The notes: generated by a model not told the origin, from the letters alone. DNA of 42,382 nt from an uncultured Clostridium sp. (GCA_947575605.1 CANPNZ010000015.1:1-42382), one strand, 5' to 3'; positions 27,857-37,950 are shown, counted from the stretch's first letter. Numbers and translations are program-made.

Positions 27857-28616
27857 CCTCCTCAAACTCCTCTTTACCTTTTTGAAAAACAGCTTGTATT
27901 ACTTTTTTGTCATTTGATGTATCCCAGTCAATAAATTTAAACTGCTCTCCTACTAACATATATTCTAAAACTATCTCCGATATATCTATTTCTCTTAAAA
28001 ATTCTAAAAAATCTTCAATTTTATCTCGATTATTCTCAATATTCTTCACGACAGTAATAAAATCATTTAACATTTTATTTTTGTCTTTCTTATCTACCAT
28101 ACTTATATGGTCTAATTGATACCTCCTATTCCATCCTTCTCTACTTGCTCTTAAATAGTTCATTTTTGAATTCATACAATAATGTTCTATATCTCTATGA
28201 TTTATACTCCAAACTTGTTCTATGATATGCTCTGCTTCAGTACGAAACGTCTTTCCTGTACTAAGTGAAACTCTTCCAATTACATTGTCTAACCCCTCTC
28301 TTTTCGGTTTTTCACAACACCATACTTCAGAAAATAATCCCTCTCTTTTTCTCATAAATTCTAGAAAATCTGTTATATCTTCTTCTGTTTTAATGATATA
28401 GTTGGGAAGTTTAAAACAATCTATTCTAGGAATTAACGATAATAGATAAGCATTTGCTTCAGAGTCTTCATGAAACCTTTGTTTTAAATCTTCCATCAAT
28501 TGAAAAATTTGTTGTTTTGGATACCTTTTTATTTCTTTCTCTAAATCTGTTTGTGTTTTCAAATTAAATTCCACTAATATCAGATGCTTTTTCCATTTAT
28601 TTGGCTCTTGTTCCAC
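27840..28616 (-). CDS. Unknown partner protein coupled to the radical SAM gene
   Basis: 258 residues, soluble, starting with GTG 28616 behind GAGAGGTGAG. I do not recognise a family. Notable segments are WKKHLILVEFNLKTQ at the start, FSEVWCCEKPKREGLDNVIG, FRTEAEHIIEQVWSINHRDI, HYCMNSKMNYLRASREGWNR and the helical LEFLREIDISEIVLEYMLVG. The conserved-looking Cys, His and Arg-rich middle could bind a ligand. It overlaps the radical SAM gene, so the two products probably work together, for example as substrate-recognition subunit and enzyme. It follows the NUDIX gene after 28 bases. Confidence 0.65.
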   Translation of the reverse strand: MEQEPNKWKKHLILVEFNLKTQTDLEKEIKRYPKQQIFQLMEDLKQRFHEDSEANAYLLSLIPRIDCFKLPNYIIKTEEDITDFLEFMRKREGLFSEVWCCEKPKREGLDNVIGRVSLSTGKTFRTEAEHIIEQVWSINHRDIEHYCMNSKMNYLRASREGWNRRYQLDHISMVDKKDKNKMLNDFITVVKNIENNRDKIEDFLEFLREIDISEIVLEYMLVGEQFKFIDWDTSNDKKVIQAVFQKGKEEFEEDDQCL

Positions 28617-28644
28617 CTAAAACCACTCACCTCTCAATCTTTTC

Positions 28645-29073
28645 TTACCATCCAAATTCATCTAATGTAATATGATTTTTATAGTTATCTATCATTCTTT
28701 TTTCCATTTGTGCCATATTGGTGGGTAAATGATTCAAATCAAACCATGCTACTTCTTCACATTTATTCGGTTCCCCATTTTTTGCTTCTCCTTTATATTG
28801 ATTACAGAGAAAAAAGAAATTCACATACTTTTTATCTGCTTTTTTAAACATAACAGTTAAAAACTCTAAATCTTCCTTTTGAATTTCAATTCCTACTTCT
28901 TCTTTGGCTTCTCTTACCATAGCTTCTTTTAGTGATTCTTTTTCTTCTACATGACCACATGGAAAGGCATATTTTCCTTCTTCATATTCAGTATTCATCC
29001 TTTTGATTAATAAAATCTTGTTTTTTCTTTTTATCATTACTCCTACCGTAACTTTACATTCTATTTTAGACAT
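28645..29073 (-). CDS. NUDIX hydrolase
   Basis: 142 residues. The NUDIX box is intact: GHVEEKESLKEAMVREAKEE then VGIE (G-x5-E-x7-R-E-x2-E-E). The N-terminus KVTVGVMIKRKNKILLIKRM is typical of MutT-like members that hydrolyse nucleoside diphosphates linked to another group. The specificity is not predictable. It is in the same direction as, and just upstream of, the radical SAM pair, and could act on the same pathway or be an independent housecleaning enzyme. Confidence 0.88.
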   Translation of the reverse strand: MSKIECKVTVGVMIKRKNKILLIKRMNTEYEEGKYAFPCGHVEEKESLKEAMVREAKEEVGIEIQKEDLEFLTVMFKKADKKYVNFFFLCNQYKGEAKNGEPNKCEEVAWFDLNHLPTNMAQMEKRMIDNYKNHITLDEFGW

Positions 29074-29137
29074 CTAAAATGGACAACTCCTTTTTTATAT
29101 AAGTTTATTCTCAAGTTTTTGTATTTATTCAATTTTT

Positions 29138-29164
29138 TTTGAGGTTTCAAATTGAAACCTCAAA
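29138..29164. repeat. 27-nt perfect palindrome
   Basis: Arms TTTGAGGTTTCAA and complement around one A, in the 112-bp gap between the HD gene and the NUDIX gene. T runs lie on the wrong side for a minus-strand terminator, so an operator or hairpin with another role is equally possible. Confidence 0.45.
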
Positions 29165-29185
29165 TTTTATATCTATTTTTACTTT

Positions 29186-29815
29186 TTATATATCATATTT
29201 TCTTAACTTTTCTATATATTTTTGAATACTTTTATCATTTATATCCTCTGGCTTCAATTGGCAATACTTCATAATTTGTTTTTCTATCCCCAAAGAACAT
29301 TCTATTAAATGATTTGCTTTTTCTTCATTAGACCATACTGATAGTGGTTTATTTTTATATCTGATTTTGGCATCTTCAAGTCTTTCTTTTATCCCTACCA
29401 CTCCTTTTGGTGAAACTCTTTGGTCACAATAAGCACATATCTTTGTTTCATAAGAATTACAAGCAAGGGTTTCTTCATTTTTTCTTGATCTTTTTGCATC
29501 TAAAATAATAATTTCTCTCTTTGTTAATCCTTCTTTCTTTCCTATTTCCAAATTAATTTCATGGTCATTCGTTCCGTATTTTTCAAAATACTTTTTTCTT
29601 ATTTTTAAAAATTTCTCATCTTTTGAAAAATCCTCAGGTATTTTTACCATATTTCCCATATCATGCAATAAACTAACTCTAATAATTGATTCTCTTTCTA
29701 TTTCTTGCCCATTCCAATTATCTATTATTAAATTACTACATGCCGCTACTCTCAACATATGAATTTGTAAGTTTTCTGGTAAATGATATTTATTATAAAT
29801 TTCTATAATATTCAT
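29186..29815 (-). CDS. HD-domain phosphohydrolase-like protein
   Basis: 209 residues. The HD metal ligands appear in order: QIHMLRVAACS (His), VSLLHDMGNMVK (His-Asp) and AYCDQRVSPKG (Asp). A central loop NDHEINLEIGKKEGLTKREI is typical of small HD hydrolases acting on nucleotides. It begins two bases after the GNAT gene ends, so both are on one transcript. The substrate is unknown. Confidence 0.78.
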   Translation of the reverse strand: MNIIEIYNKYHLPENLQIHMLRVAACSNLIIDNWNGQEIERESIIRVSLLHDMGNMVKIPEDFSKDEKFLKIRKKYFEKYGTNDHEINLEIGKKEGLTKREIIILDAKRSRKNEETLACNSYETKICAYCDQRVSPKGVVGIKERLEDAKIRYKNKPLSVWSNEEKANHLIECSLGIEKQIMKYCQLKPEDINDKSIQKYIEKLRKYDI

Positions 29816-29817
29816 TT

Positions 29818-30258
29818 TTAACTCCTCTTAAAATCATCTGATAATGTTATATCCATCCAAGAAAATTTCTTTCCCTTTGTAAATCCATATCTTTTATAAA
29901 ATTCAGTTGCTTCATCAGCTAGACAATTTACATTATTATATTTTCTAACTTTAAGTTCTTGTAAAATTTTATCTAATATTGCTGTACCAATTTTATTTTT
30001 TCTATATTCAGGTAATACATAAATATTCTCTATCTCTGCCTTTCCTAATGATTTATTTAAATTTACTATCGAAAAACCTATAATTTTAGTTTCTAATTCT
30101 ACCACATAAAAAAGAATGTCCTCTTTACTAATGCAATTTTTTAATGTTTCTTTTGGCCAGAATATAACAACATTTTCTGCTGTTTTAAATTCGGATACAC
30201 TGTTTCCTATTTCCCACACTTGCTCAATATCTTCTTTTTGAGCCATTCTTATTATCAT
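29818..30258 (-). CDS. GNAT family N-acetyltransferase
   Basis: 146 residues. Motif A is ENIYVLPEYRKNKIGTAILD, with acetyl-CoA binding through RKNKIG; the upstream strand is KIIGFSIVNLNKSLG and the C-terminal EFYKRYGFTKG closes the fold. Substrate unknown. It is packed against the HD gene and sits in the run of small-molecule enzymes, all on one strand. It is not closely similar to the GNAT at 20585. Confidence 0.82.
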   Translation of the reverse strand: MIIRMAQKEDIEQVWEIGNSVSEFKTAENVVIFWPKETLKNCISKEDILFYVVELETKIIGFSIVNLNKSLGKAEIENIYVLPEYRKNKIGTAILDKILQELKVRKYNNVNCLADEATEFYKRYGFTKGKKFSWMDITLSDDFKRS

Positions 30259-30296
30259 ATTTACACACTCCTTCTTTTTACGTTGGCTTTTGCAAT

Positions 30297-30875
30297 TTAC
30301 CTATTTTCTTTTTTTATCGTTCTATATATATCGCCCCAATTATTCACTTCTTTTATGTATTCATTTTCTTCTAATTTCACTAAATTCGTATCTCTAAAAT
30401 ACAATGTCTTTACATGATTATCTGCTAGCTTTTTTATAATTTTCCAATCATCATCAATCATAATATCTACCTTTTCATTTTTGCACACTTTTAATTTATC
30501 ATCAATCTTCCAATAATACTTATCAAAACTAATCTTGTTTTCTTCTAATAATCTTATAGCATCCTCTTTCATTTCTTTAACAAATCCGCCTCTAGCAGTG
30601 ATGACTACAAATTCATGACCTTGCTTTTTTAATAAATTATATACTCCTACAAATCCTGACATTAAATTGCTTTCTCTTGATACTGTCAAAAAATATTTTT
30701 CAATAAATTCTTTTTGTTGTTCCTCTGTCCAATTATACCTAGCTTGAAATTTTGACTCTTCTCTATTTATTAAATGATTTCCCTTTAAAGTATCTACATC
30801 AAATATTTCTTCATACGTTCTAAAAGTTGTTTCACTATCTATCACTACACCATCCAAGTCTATTCCTATTCGCAT
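30297..30875 (-). CDS. HAD-superfamily 5'-nucleotidase-like protein (NT5C type)
   Basis: 192 residues. HAD motif I is GIDLDGVVIDSE (both Asp), motif II VVITARGG, and motif III/IV KVDIMIDDDW. The cap region is small, as in the 5'(3')-deoxyribonucleotidase (NT5C) group that dephosphorylates nucleoside monophosphates. Start ATG 30875 lies behind TAGGAG. It is located between an SDR gene (23 bases upstream) and the GNAT gene. Confidence 0.8.
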   Translation of the reverse strand: MRIGIDLDGVVIDSETTFRTYEEIFDVDTLKGNHLINREESKFQARYNWTEEQQKEFIEKYFLTVSRESNLMSGFVGVYNLLKKQGHEFVVITARGGFVKEMKEDAIRLLEENKISFDKYYWKIDDKLKVCKNEKVDIMIDDDWKIIKKLADNHVKTLYFRDTNLVKLEENEYIKEVNNWGDIYRTIKKENR

Positions 30876-30898
30876 ATTTGTTTCTCCTATTTTTCAAT

Positions 30899-31594
30899 CT
30901 AATTTCTCTCTATTATAATATCTGCTACTGTTAAATTATTAGTACTAAAAATGTTCTCCATTATGGTATTTGCTACTTCTGTCGGATTCATAAATGTGTT
31001 TTGTTTTTCTTCTGATACATAATCTCTACTATCTTTATAAAAGTTTGTATTAATTCCTCCTGGATATACTCCAACTATTTTTACACTTGTTCCTTTATAG
31101 GCAACTTTTAAACTTTCTGTATATCCTCTTTCTCCCCATTTTGTAGCACAATATACACTTTCTTGTTTATTTCCTCTTAATGCAGCTGAAGACATTATAT
31201 TTACTATTTTTACATCTTTTTCATCTTTTTCATCTTTAACTTTTAATACTTGTGTTGATGCAATAATCATACCTTGTAAACCTTTAAAACATTTATCTAT
31301 ATCTTCTTTTGTATATTCAGTGGGTATTTTAAAAGATGGCTCTCCTGCATTATTTATAAGAACTTTTATATTCCCCCTATTCTTTATTTCATTTATTGTA
31401 TCAGTTATAAATTTTTCATCAGATACATCTCCACAAAATCCTTTATAATTTTCTTTAAAATCATTGTCTAGTTTGCTCATTTTTTCAGTATCTTTATCAA
31501 TATTGCATACTGTTAATCCTTTTTCCAATGCTTGTTTTACTAATTCAAATCCTAATCCACTTGCTCCACCTGTTATTATAATTATATCATTCAT
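30899..31594 (-). CDS. Short-chain dehydrogenase/reductase
   Basis: 231 residues. The Rossmann motif is IIIITGGASGLGFELV, then NNAG (VLINNAGEPS), the catalytic Ser in IMSSAALRG and Tyr/Lys in YCATKWGERG (YxxxK), and PGGINTNFYKD. An NAD(P)-dependent oxidoreductase of classical SDR type; the substrate is unpredictable. It overlaps the DHFR-like gene by 8 bases, so coupled translation is likely. The segment KVKDEKDEKD is encoded by a three-copy 9-base tandem repeat (around 31212-31237), a local slippage-prone site. Confidence 0.88.
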   Translation of the reverse strand: MNDIIIITGGASGLGFELVKQALEKGLTVCNIDKDTEKMSKLDNDFKENYKGFCGDVSDEKFITDTINEIKNRGNIKVLINNAGEPSFKIPTEYTKEDIDKCFKGLQGMIIASTQVLKVKDEKDEKDVKIVNIMSSAALRGNKQESVYCATKWGERGYTESLKVAYKGTSVKIVGVYPGGINTNFYKDSRDYVSEEKQNTFMNPTEVANTIMENIFSTNNLTVADIIIERN

Positions 31595-32129
31595 TTGAAA
31601 TTCCCTCCTTTATTACTCTATAATGAACTTGTATTATATCTTCTTTTTCTTTAACTATTTTTTCTAATTTCAATTTATTTTCAAAATAATTGCCTTTAAA
31701 TAGTGGTATTCCTTTATTTAATACAAACGGATTATAGTTTACAATTATACTATCTACTATGCCTTTTTCCATAAAAGCATTATTTATCGTTGCACCACCA
31801 GAAATAAACAACTTTTCATATTTCAAACTTTCGCATATTTTTAAGCAATTTTCTATTGAATTACAATATGTAACATTTGAAAATTCATTTGCTCTCTTAC
31901 TTGTTTGACTTAAAATAATAATATTTATATTTTTTAAGTCATTTATATAGTCATCTCCCCATAACAATATATTTTCCCAAGTTTTTCTTCCCCATATAAG
32001 TACATCCTGTTCTTTTAAAAATTCTAGCATAATCTCCCAGCCTCTGTAAGATAAAAAGTCTTCATTCCCATCTTCTGTCGCAATTAATCCATTTATTGAA
32101 CATGCCATTTCAATTGTTATCTTTCTCAT
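31587..32129 (-). CDS. Dihydrofolate reductase family protein (RibD C-terminal-like)
   Basis: 180 residues. It begins ITIEMACSINGLIATEDGNE, then VLIWGRKTWENI, IIILSQTS and LFISGGATINNAFMEK, the fold and nucleotide-binding pattern of the RibD C-terminal/DHFR-like family (YwjB, YyaP). These are reductases of unclear substrate rather than true FolA; the FolA active-site signature is not complete. It is upstream of and overlapping the SDR gene, making a two-reductase pair. Confidence 0.8.
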   Translation of the reverse strand: MRKITIEMACSINGLIATEDGNEDFLSYRGWEIMLEFLKEQDVLIWGRKTWENILLWGDDYINDLKNINIIILSQTSKRANEFSNVTYCNSIENCLKICESLKYEKLFISGGATINNAFMEKGIVDSIIVNYNPFVLNKGIPLFKGNYFENKLKLEKIVKEKEDIIQVHYRVIKEGISNE

Positions 32130-32142
32130 ATTTTCTCCTATT

Positions 32143-32388
32143 TCACATCTCTGATGTTCCTATTTTATATTCAATGTCTTCCATATTAGGGTACATTTCC
32201 TTCACTCTCTTTAAAGTCAACATCAACATTTTAGGTTGTGGATTCTTTTTATGATCGGAAAGTAATTTTTGCGTATAACAATTTTCCGCTGTTTTAAAAA
32301 GTAAATAGCGATTTCCCACATAGGTATAATAAATTTGGTATCCATTTCTTAAATCTTCCCACATTTTTTCAAACGTATAACCTTCCAT
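32143..32388 (-). CDS. Small conserved hypothetical protein upstream of the enzyme run
   Basis: 81 residues with ATG 32388 behind AGGAGG (4-base gap). It begins MEGYTFEKMWEDLRNGYQIY and includes YVGNRYLLFKTAENCY and KMLMLTLKRVKEMYPNMEDI. I do not recognise a named family. A longer open frame starts inside the REP-like repeats (32463-32493) and would be an artefact. It is followed after 13 bases by the DHFR-like gene. Soluble; function unknown. Confidence 0.65.
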   Translation of the reverse strand: MEGYTFEKMWEDLRNGYQIYYTYVGNRYLLFKTAENCYTQKLLSDHKKNPQPKMLMLTLKRVKEMYPNMEDIEYKIGTSEM

Positions 32389-32462
32389 TGTTCCTCCTCT
32401 TCGGCTAATTTGAATCAAGTACAAACTGCCATTCTCAATTATTATTACAATCTTATTTTGGA

Positions 32463-32493
32463 TGGCAGGTTTGTACCTGTCCCAAACTTGCCA
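32463..32493. repeat. REP-like repeat family 2, copy A
   Basis: TGGCAGGTTTGTACCTGTCC then CAAACTTGCCA: imperfect palindrome with core GGGACAGG on the minus strand. A partial arm (ACAAACTGCCA) lies 40 bases away at 32421. Confidence 0.7.
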
Positions 32494-32508
32494 CAATTTT
32501 ATTTTTGA

Positions 32509-32539
32509 TGGCGGGTTTGTGCCTGTCCCAACCCCGCCA
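32509..32539. repeat. REP-like repeat family 2, copy B
   Basis: TGGCGGGTTTGTGCCTGTCC then CAACCCCGCCA. It differs from copy A at complementary positions in both arms (CAGG/CTTG versus CGGG/CCCG), as expected if pairing is maintained. Ends next to the ligA stop codon. Confidence 0.7.
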
Positions 32540-32540
32540 C

Positions 32541-34553
<2,013 letters not shown>

Positions 34554-34607
34554 TTATTTTTGTTTTTTAGAATTTGTTAATTCGCTTTTATTATATACAA
34601 TTTAGCT

Positions 34608-34645
34608 AAAAAAATAAAGGAATTTTAAAAATTCCTTTATTTTTT
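34608..34645. terminator. Strong symmetrical terminator after the sortase gene
   Basis: AATAAAGGAATTTT pairs with AAAATTCCTTTATT, flanked by A and T runs, so it can end transcription both ways. It lies 72 bases after the sortase stop. Confidence 0.85.
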
Positions 34646-34716
34646 GTACTCTATTCTTTTATTAAAAAGCTTTTGGTTTCATGGTAAAAATTCCATACTT
34701 TTCGAATGAATTAAGT

Positions 34717-35382
34717 CTATTCTGCTTTTGCACATATAATTAATCTAGCACTACTATCATCTGTACATGTTGATAACGTAACTTCTGGCTTTCCTCCTGT
34801 ATCTCTTTGATAGAAAGAGGTATCTTCTGGTGTTGTTTCAAACTTATTATAAATGGTATATGTCAATTTATTTCCATCATTATCCGTTATATAAATTTTA
34901 TCTCCAATATTTAGCTTTTTGTTATTGGAAAAGAATAATCCATTTCTATAATTATGCCCAATAATTACACTATTACCTGCTTCATTTAAACCTGTTCCAT
35001 ATAAAAAGGCTACTGCTGTTTCAATGGATTTTTTAGTTACTTTCTCTAATACTGGATATTTAAAATTAGTAGCTGGAATTTCCATCGTTCCTAAAACGCC
35101 AAAACCTTTATAAGTTCTTTTTTGGGATGATGATCCTCCTGTTTGTGCATCTTTTATTTGTTCAAATGGATTGGTCGTATCTCCATTTTCTGTATCGTTG
35201 TCAGCTGTTGCTTCTCCATCTGTTACATCTCCTTGAAAATTGTCAACAAAATCCGATGTGTCTTTTGTGACAATATAATTTTGATAATATTCATAACCTA
35301 GAAATCCAAGTAATCCAACAATGGCAACAATTACAATAACTAATATTGCGGTTAATACTTTACTATATTTACTATCAAACAT
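34717..35382 (-). CDS. Sortase (probable class D)
   Basis: 221 residues with one N-terminal transmembrane anchor (LTAILVIVIVAIVGLLGFLG) and an acidic, low-complexity linker rich in D, T and N. The catalytic domain begins GVLGTMEIPATNFKYPVLE. The catalytic His is in VIIGHNYRNG, the Cys in TLSTCTDD and the Arg in SSARLIICAKAE. Sortases attach LPXTG-like surface proteins to peptidoglycan or polymerise pili. No substrate with a sorting motif is visible in the window. The gene is monocistronic, with an extended -10 promoter near 35427 and a strong terminator. Confidence 0.88.
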   Translation of the reverse strand: MFDSKYSKVLTAILVIVIVAIVGLLGFLGYEYYQNYIVTKDTSDFVDNFQGDVTDGEATADNDTENGDTTNPFEQIKDAQTGGSSSQKRTYKGFGVLGTMEIPATNFKYPVLEKVTKKSIETAVAFLYGTGLNEAGNSVIIGHNYRNGLFFSNNKKLNIGDKIYITDNDGNKLTYTIYNKFETTPEDTSFYQRDTGGKPEVTLSTCTDDSSARLIICAKAE

Positions 35383-35426
35383 ATTCTTACCCTCCGTATC
35401 TTTCTATTTTTCTTTCCTCTGTATTT

Positions 35427-35432
35427 ATTATA
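35427..35432 (-). promoter_or_regulatory. Extended -10 element of the sortase gene
   Basis: TGTTATAAT on the minus strand (TG-N-TATAAT), about 45 bases before the sortase ATG. The -35 is weak, as allowed with an extended -10. Confidence 0.45.
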
Positions 35433-35460
35433 ACATATATCTTCTTAAAAGTGTACTTTT

Positions 35461-35805
35461 TTAGACAATTTTTTCTCCTAACTGTTTTCCACCTAGTATA
35501 TGAAAATGCAAGTGCATAACCTCTTGTCCTCCATTTTTACCACAATTGACAATTACACGGTAACCATCTTTCTTAAAGTCTTTTTCTTCTGCAATTTGGT
35601 TAATGACTCCATAGATTTTTCCCACTAATGCTTCATCTTCTTTTTCTAAATGAGCTAAAGAGGTAATATGTTTTTTAGGTATCACTAAAATATGAATCGG
35701 TGCTGCTGGATTAATATCATAAAAAGCTAAAATTTCTTCATCTTCATAAACTTTGTTAGCTGGGATCTCCCCTTTTATAATTTTACAAAATAAACAATCT
35801 TCCAT
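35461..35805 (-). CDS. HIT family protein
   Basis: 114 residues. It begins MEDCLFCKIIKGEIPANKVY and has the histidine triad HLHFHILGG. HIT proteins of this Hint/PKCI group are nucleotide phosphoramidases or adenylate hydrolases. Start ATG 35805 follows AAAGGAAG; an upstream extension in frame would translate a REP-like repeat and should be rejected. It is monocistronic, 18 bases from a REP-like copy. Confidence 0.92.
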   Translation of the reverse strand: MEDCLFCKIIKGEIPANKVYEDEEILAFYDINPAAPIHILVIPKKHITSLAHLEKEDEALVGKIYGVINQIAEEKDFKKDGYRVIVNCGKNGGQEVMHLHFHILGGKQLGEKIV

Positions 35806-35822
35806 TTTTTCTTCCTTTCTTG

Positions 35823-35849
35823 TGCCAAAGGGGACGGACCTTTTTGGCA
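35823..35849. repeat. REP-like repeat (TGCCA subtype) before the HIT gene
   Basis: TGCCAAAGGGGACGG then ACCTTTTTGGCA: imperfect palindrome around the GGGGACGG core. Confidence 0.8.
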
Positions 35850-35865
35850 ACTTCTGATTATTTTT

Positions 35866-36032
35866 ATTGGATTGTATGTTATATAAAAAAGCAGTGACGC
35901 GCAGTTTGGAAGGACTCCTATTCATACAGAACAAATAGATTAACTTTTCTTTTTATGAAATATAACTATTAACTTTAATGATTAGTCCGACCAGTAAGGA
36001 ACGAAATTTTTATATACCATACAATCTAATTG
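35866..36032. repeat. 167-bp element with 24-26 bp terminal inverted repeats
   Basis: ATTGGATTGTATGTTATATA (35866 onward) and its near-complement ending at 36032 (TATATACCATACAATCTAAT) match with only a few differences. The interior has no gene. It fills most of the gap between the short alaS and the HIT gene. MITE-like; mobility is inferred from structure only. Confidence 0.5.
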
Positions 36033-36075
36033 AATATATATAGTTGTCATTTAAACCTGGAACCATTGGCAGCCT

Positions 36076-37830
36076 TTATTTTATTAAAACTGCTTTAATT
36101 CTTCTGATACCAGAAGAACTAGATTCTTCTTTTTTTATTTTAAAGGTTCCTAATTCTTTCGTATTTTTAACATGTGGTCCACCGCATAATTCTTTTGATA
36201 CTGTCCCAATGCTATATACGGTTACAATGTCTGGATATTTTTCTATAAACATACACTCTGCACCTGATTGTATCGCTTCTTCTTTTTTCATTTCTTGTTT
36301 GGTTACTTCTAATCCTTCTTGTATCCATTGATTGACTAAATCTTCGATTGTTTTTTTCTCTTCATCGGTTAATTTATGATCACAGTTGAAATCAAATCTC
36401 ATTCTATCTACCGTGATATTAGAGCCTCTTTGATGGGCGTCTTTTCCTATCACTTGTTTTAAGGCTGCATTTAGTAAATGCGTTGCTGTATGATAAGCAA
36501 TGGTTTCTTCTGTTTGTTCTGCTAGTCCACCTTTAAATTTTTGTTCTGCTCCCATTCTGGACTTTTCTTGATGTTTTTTAAATAATTCCTCAAATTCTTT
36601 GCTTTCCACTTCATAGCCATTTTCAGTTGCTAATTCTTTGGTCACTTCTGGTGGAAAACCATAGGTATCATATAATCGAAAGACAATCTCTCCAGGAATT
36701 TTTTTACTTCCTGTTTCCTCTAATTTCTTAATCTCTTTTTCAAATTCTCTTTCTCCATGTGTTAATGTTTTTACAAATTTGTCTTTTTCTTCTAGTATTA
36801 CACTTTTTATCATGTCTTGCTTCTTTTCCAAATCTGGATACATTTCTTTTAAGTTTTCCACATTCATTTCTATCAGTGCGGATAGTTCTTCTAAATTAAT
36901 TTGTAATTTGTTTAAATGTCTTATCATTCTTCTGATAAGTCTTCTTAGAACATATCCTCTGTCTAAGTTACTTGGTCTTCCTCCATCTGCTATTATCATC
37001 ATACTAGAACGTAGATGTTCTGCTATAATTCTTCTACTTTCTATATAGTCTACTTTTTGCAATTGTTTTAGTTTTTCCATAATTGGTAAAAATAATTCTG
37101 TATCAAAAGGTGTTTCTTTTCCTTGTAATAACATTGTCATTCTTTCTAACCCTAGACCTGTATCTACGTTCTTTTTCGCTAATTTGGAATAACCATTTTT
37201 ATCTTTAAAGTATTCCATAAATACATTGTTCCAAATTTCAACGTATTTTCCACAATCACAAGCTGGCTCACAATGTGGTCCACAAGCTGGCTTTCCTGTA
37301 TCATAAAACATTTCTGTGTCTGGTCCACATGGTCCTTCTTCTCCTGCTATCCACCAGTTGTCTTCTTTTCCATAAAAATAAATCCTTTCTTCTGGTATAC
37401 CAACTTTTTTCCAAATCTCTGCTGATTCGGTGTCCTTAGGACAGTCAGCATCTCCTCCAAAACAAGTAACAGATAGCTTTTCTGCTGCAATTCCTAATTC
37501 TTTGGTTAGAAATTCATAACTCATGCTAATGGATTCTTCTTTGAAATAGTCTCCTAATGACCAGTTTCCTAACATCTCAAAGTATGTTAAGTGACGGTTG
37601 TCTCCTACTTCTTCTATATCATTGGTTCTAACACATTTTTGATAATCGGTTAGCCTACTGCCTTCTGGATGTTTTTCTCCCAATAAGTATGGCACTAATG
37701 GCTGCATACCAGCTGTGGTAAATAATACAGATGGGTCATTTTCTGGTATCAATGGTGCTGATGGTATAACAGCATGTCCATGTTTTTTGAAAAAGTTTAG
37801 GTATTTATTTCTGATTTCAATTGCTTTCAT
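36076..37830 (-). CDS. alaS: Alanyl-tRNA synthetase, short form without C-Ala domain
   Basis: 584 residues against about 870 in most bacteria. The class II catalytic core is complete (FFKKHGHAVIPSAPLIP, FTTAGMQPLVPYLLG, CVRTNDIEEVG, FEMLGNWSLGDYFKE, NVDTGLGLERM). The tRNA-recognition helices and editing domain are present: YHTATHLLNAAL (HxxxH) and CGGPHVKNTKELG (C and H). The chain stops soon after, at SSGIRRIKAVLIK, so the dimerising, tRNA-elbow-binding C-Ala domain is missing. There is no frameshifted C-Ala coding remnant that I can see downstream; a partial REP-like arm and an inverted-repeat element follow. Charging could still work, since C-Ala is not catalytic. Confidence 0.93.
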   Translation of the reverse strand: MKAIEIRNKYLNFFKKHGHAVIPSAPLIPENDPSVLFTTAGMQPLVPYLLGEKHPEGSRLTDYQKCVRTNDIEEVGDNRHLTYFEMLGNWSLGDYFKEESISMSYEFLTKELGIAAEKLSVTCFGGDADCPKDTESAEIWKKVGIPEERIYFYGKEDNWWIAGEEGPCGPDTEMFYDTGKPACGPHCEPACDCGKYVEIWNNVFMEYFKDKNGYSKLAKKNVDTGLGLERMTMLLQGKETPFDTELFLPIMEKLKQLQKVDYIESRRIIAEHLRSSMMIIADGGRPSNLDRGYVLRRLIRRMIRHLNKLQINLEELSALIEMNVENLKEMYPDLEKKQDMIKSVILEEKDKFVKTLTHGEREFEKEIKKLEETGSKKIPGEIVFRLYDTYGFPPEVTKELATENGYEVESKEFEELFKKHQEKSRMGAEQKFKGGLAEQTEETIAYHTATHLLNAALKQVIGKDAHQRGSNITVDRMRFDFNCDHKLTDEEKKTIEDLVNQWIQEGLEVTKQEMKKEEAIQSGAECMFIEKYPDIVTVYSIGTVSKELCGGPHVKNTKELGTFKIKKEESSSSGIRRIKAVLIK

Positions 37831-37950
37831 GTTTTGTCTCCTTTTATTTTATTTTCTGCTCAAAATTATATCTCAAAAGCCAGAAAAAATCAAGAAAACA
37901 TTGCTATTTTCTTGATTTCCCTTATATTTTTATATCCTATTTACTCTGGA

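Noticed and set aside
29138..29164. Rho-independent terminator for the HD gene
   Set aside because: On the minus strand the stem is followed by A, not T, residues.
31212..31237. Phase-variable tandem repeat in the SDR gene
   Set aside because: Three 9-base units preserve the frame whatever the copy number, so no on/off switch would result.
36076..37830. AlaS shortened by a CGG frameshift like the other three genes
   Set aside because: No in-frame CGG is present near its end, and no C-Ala coding remnant is visible downstream.
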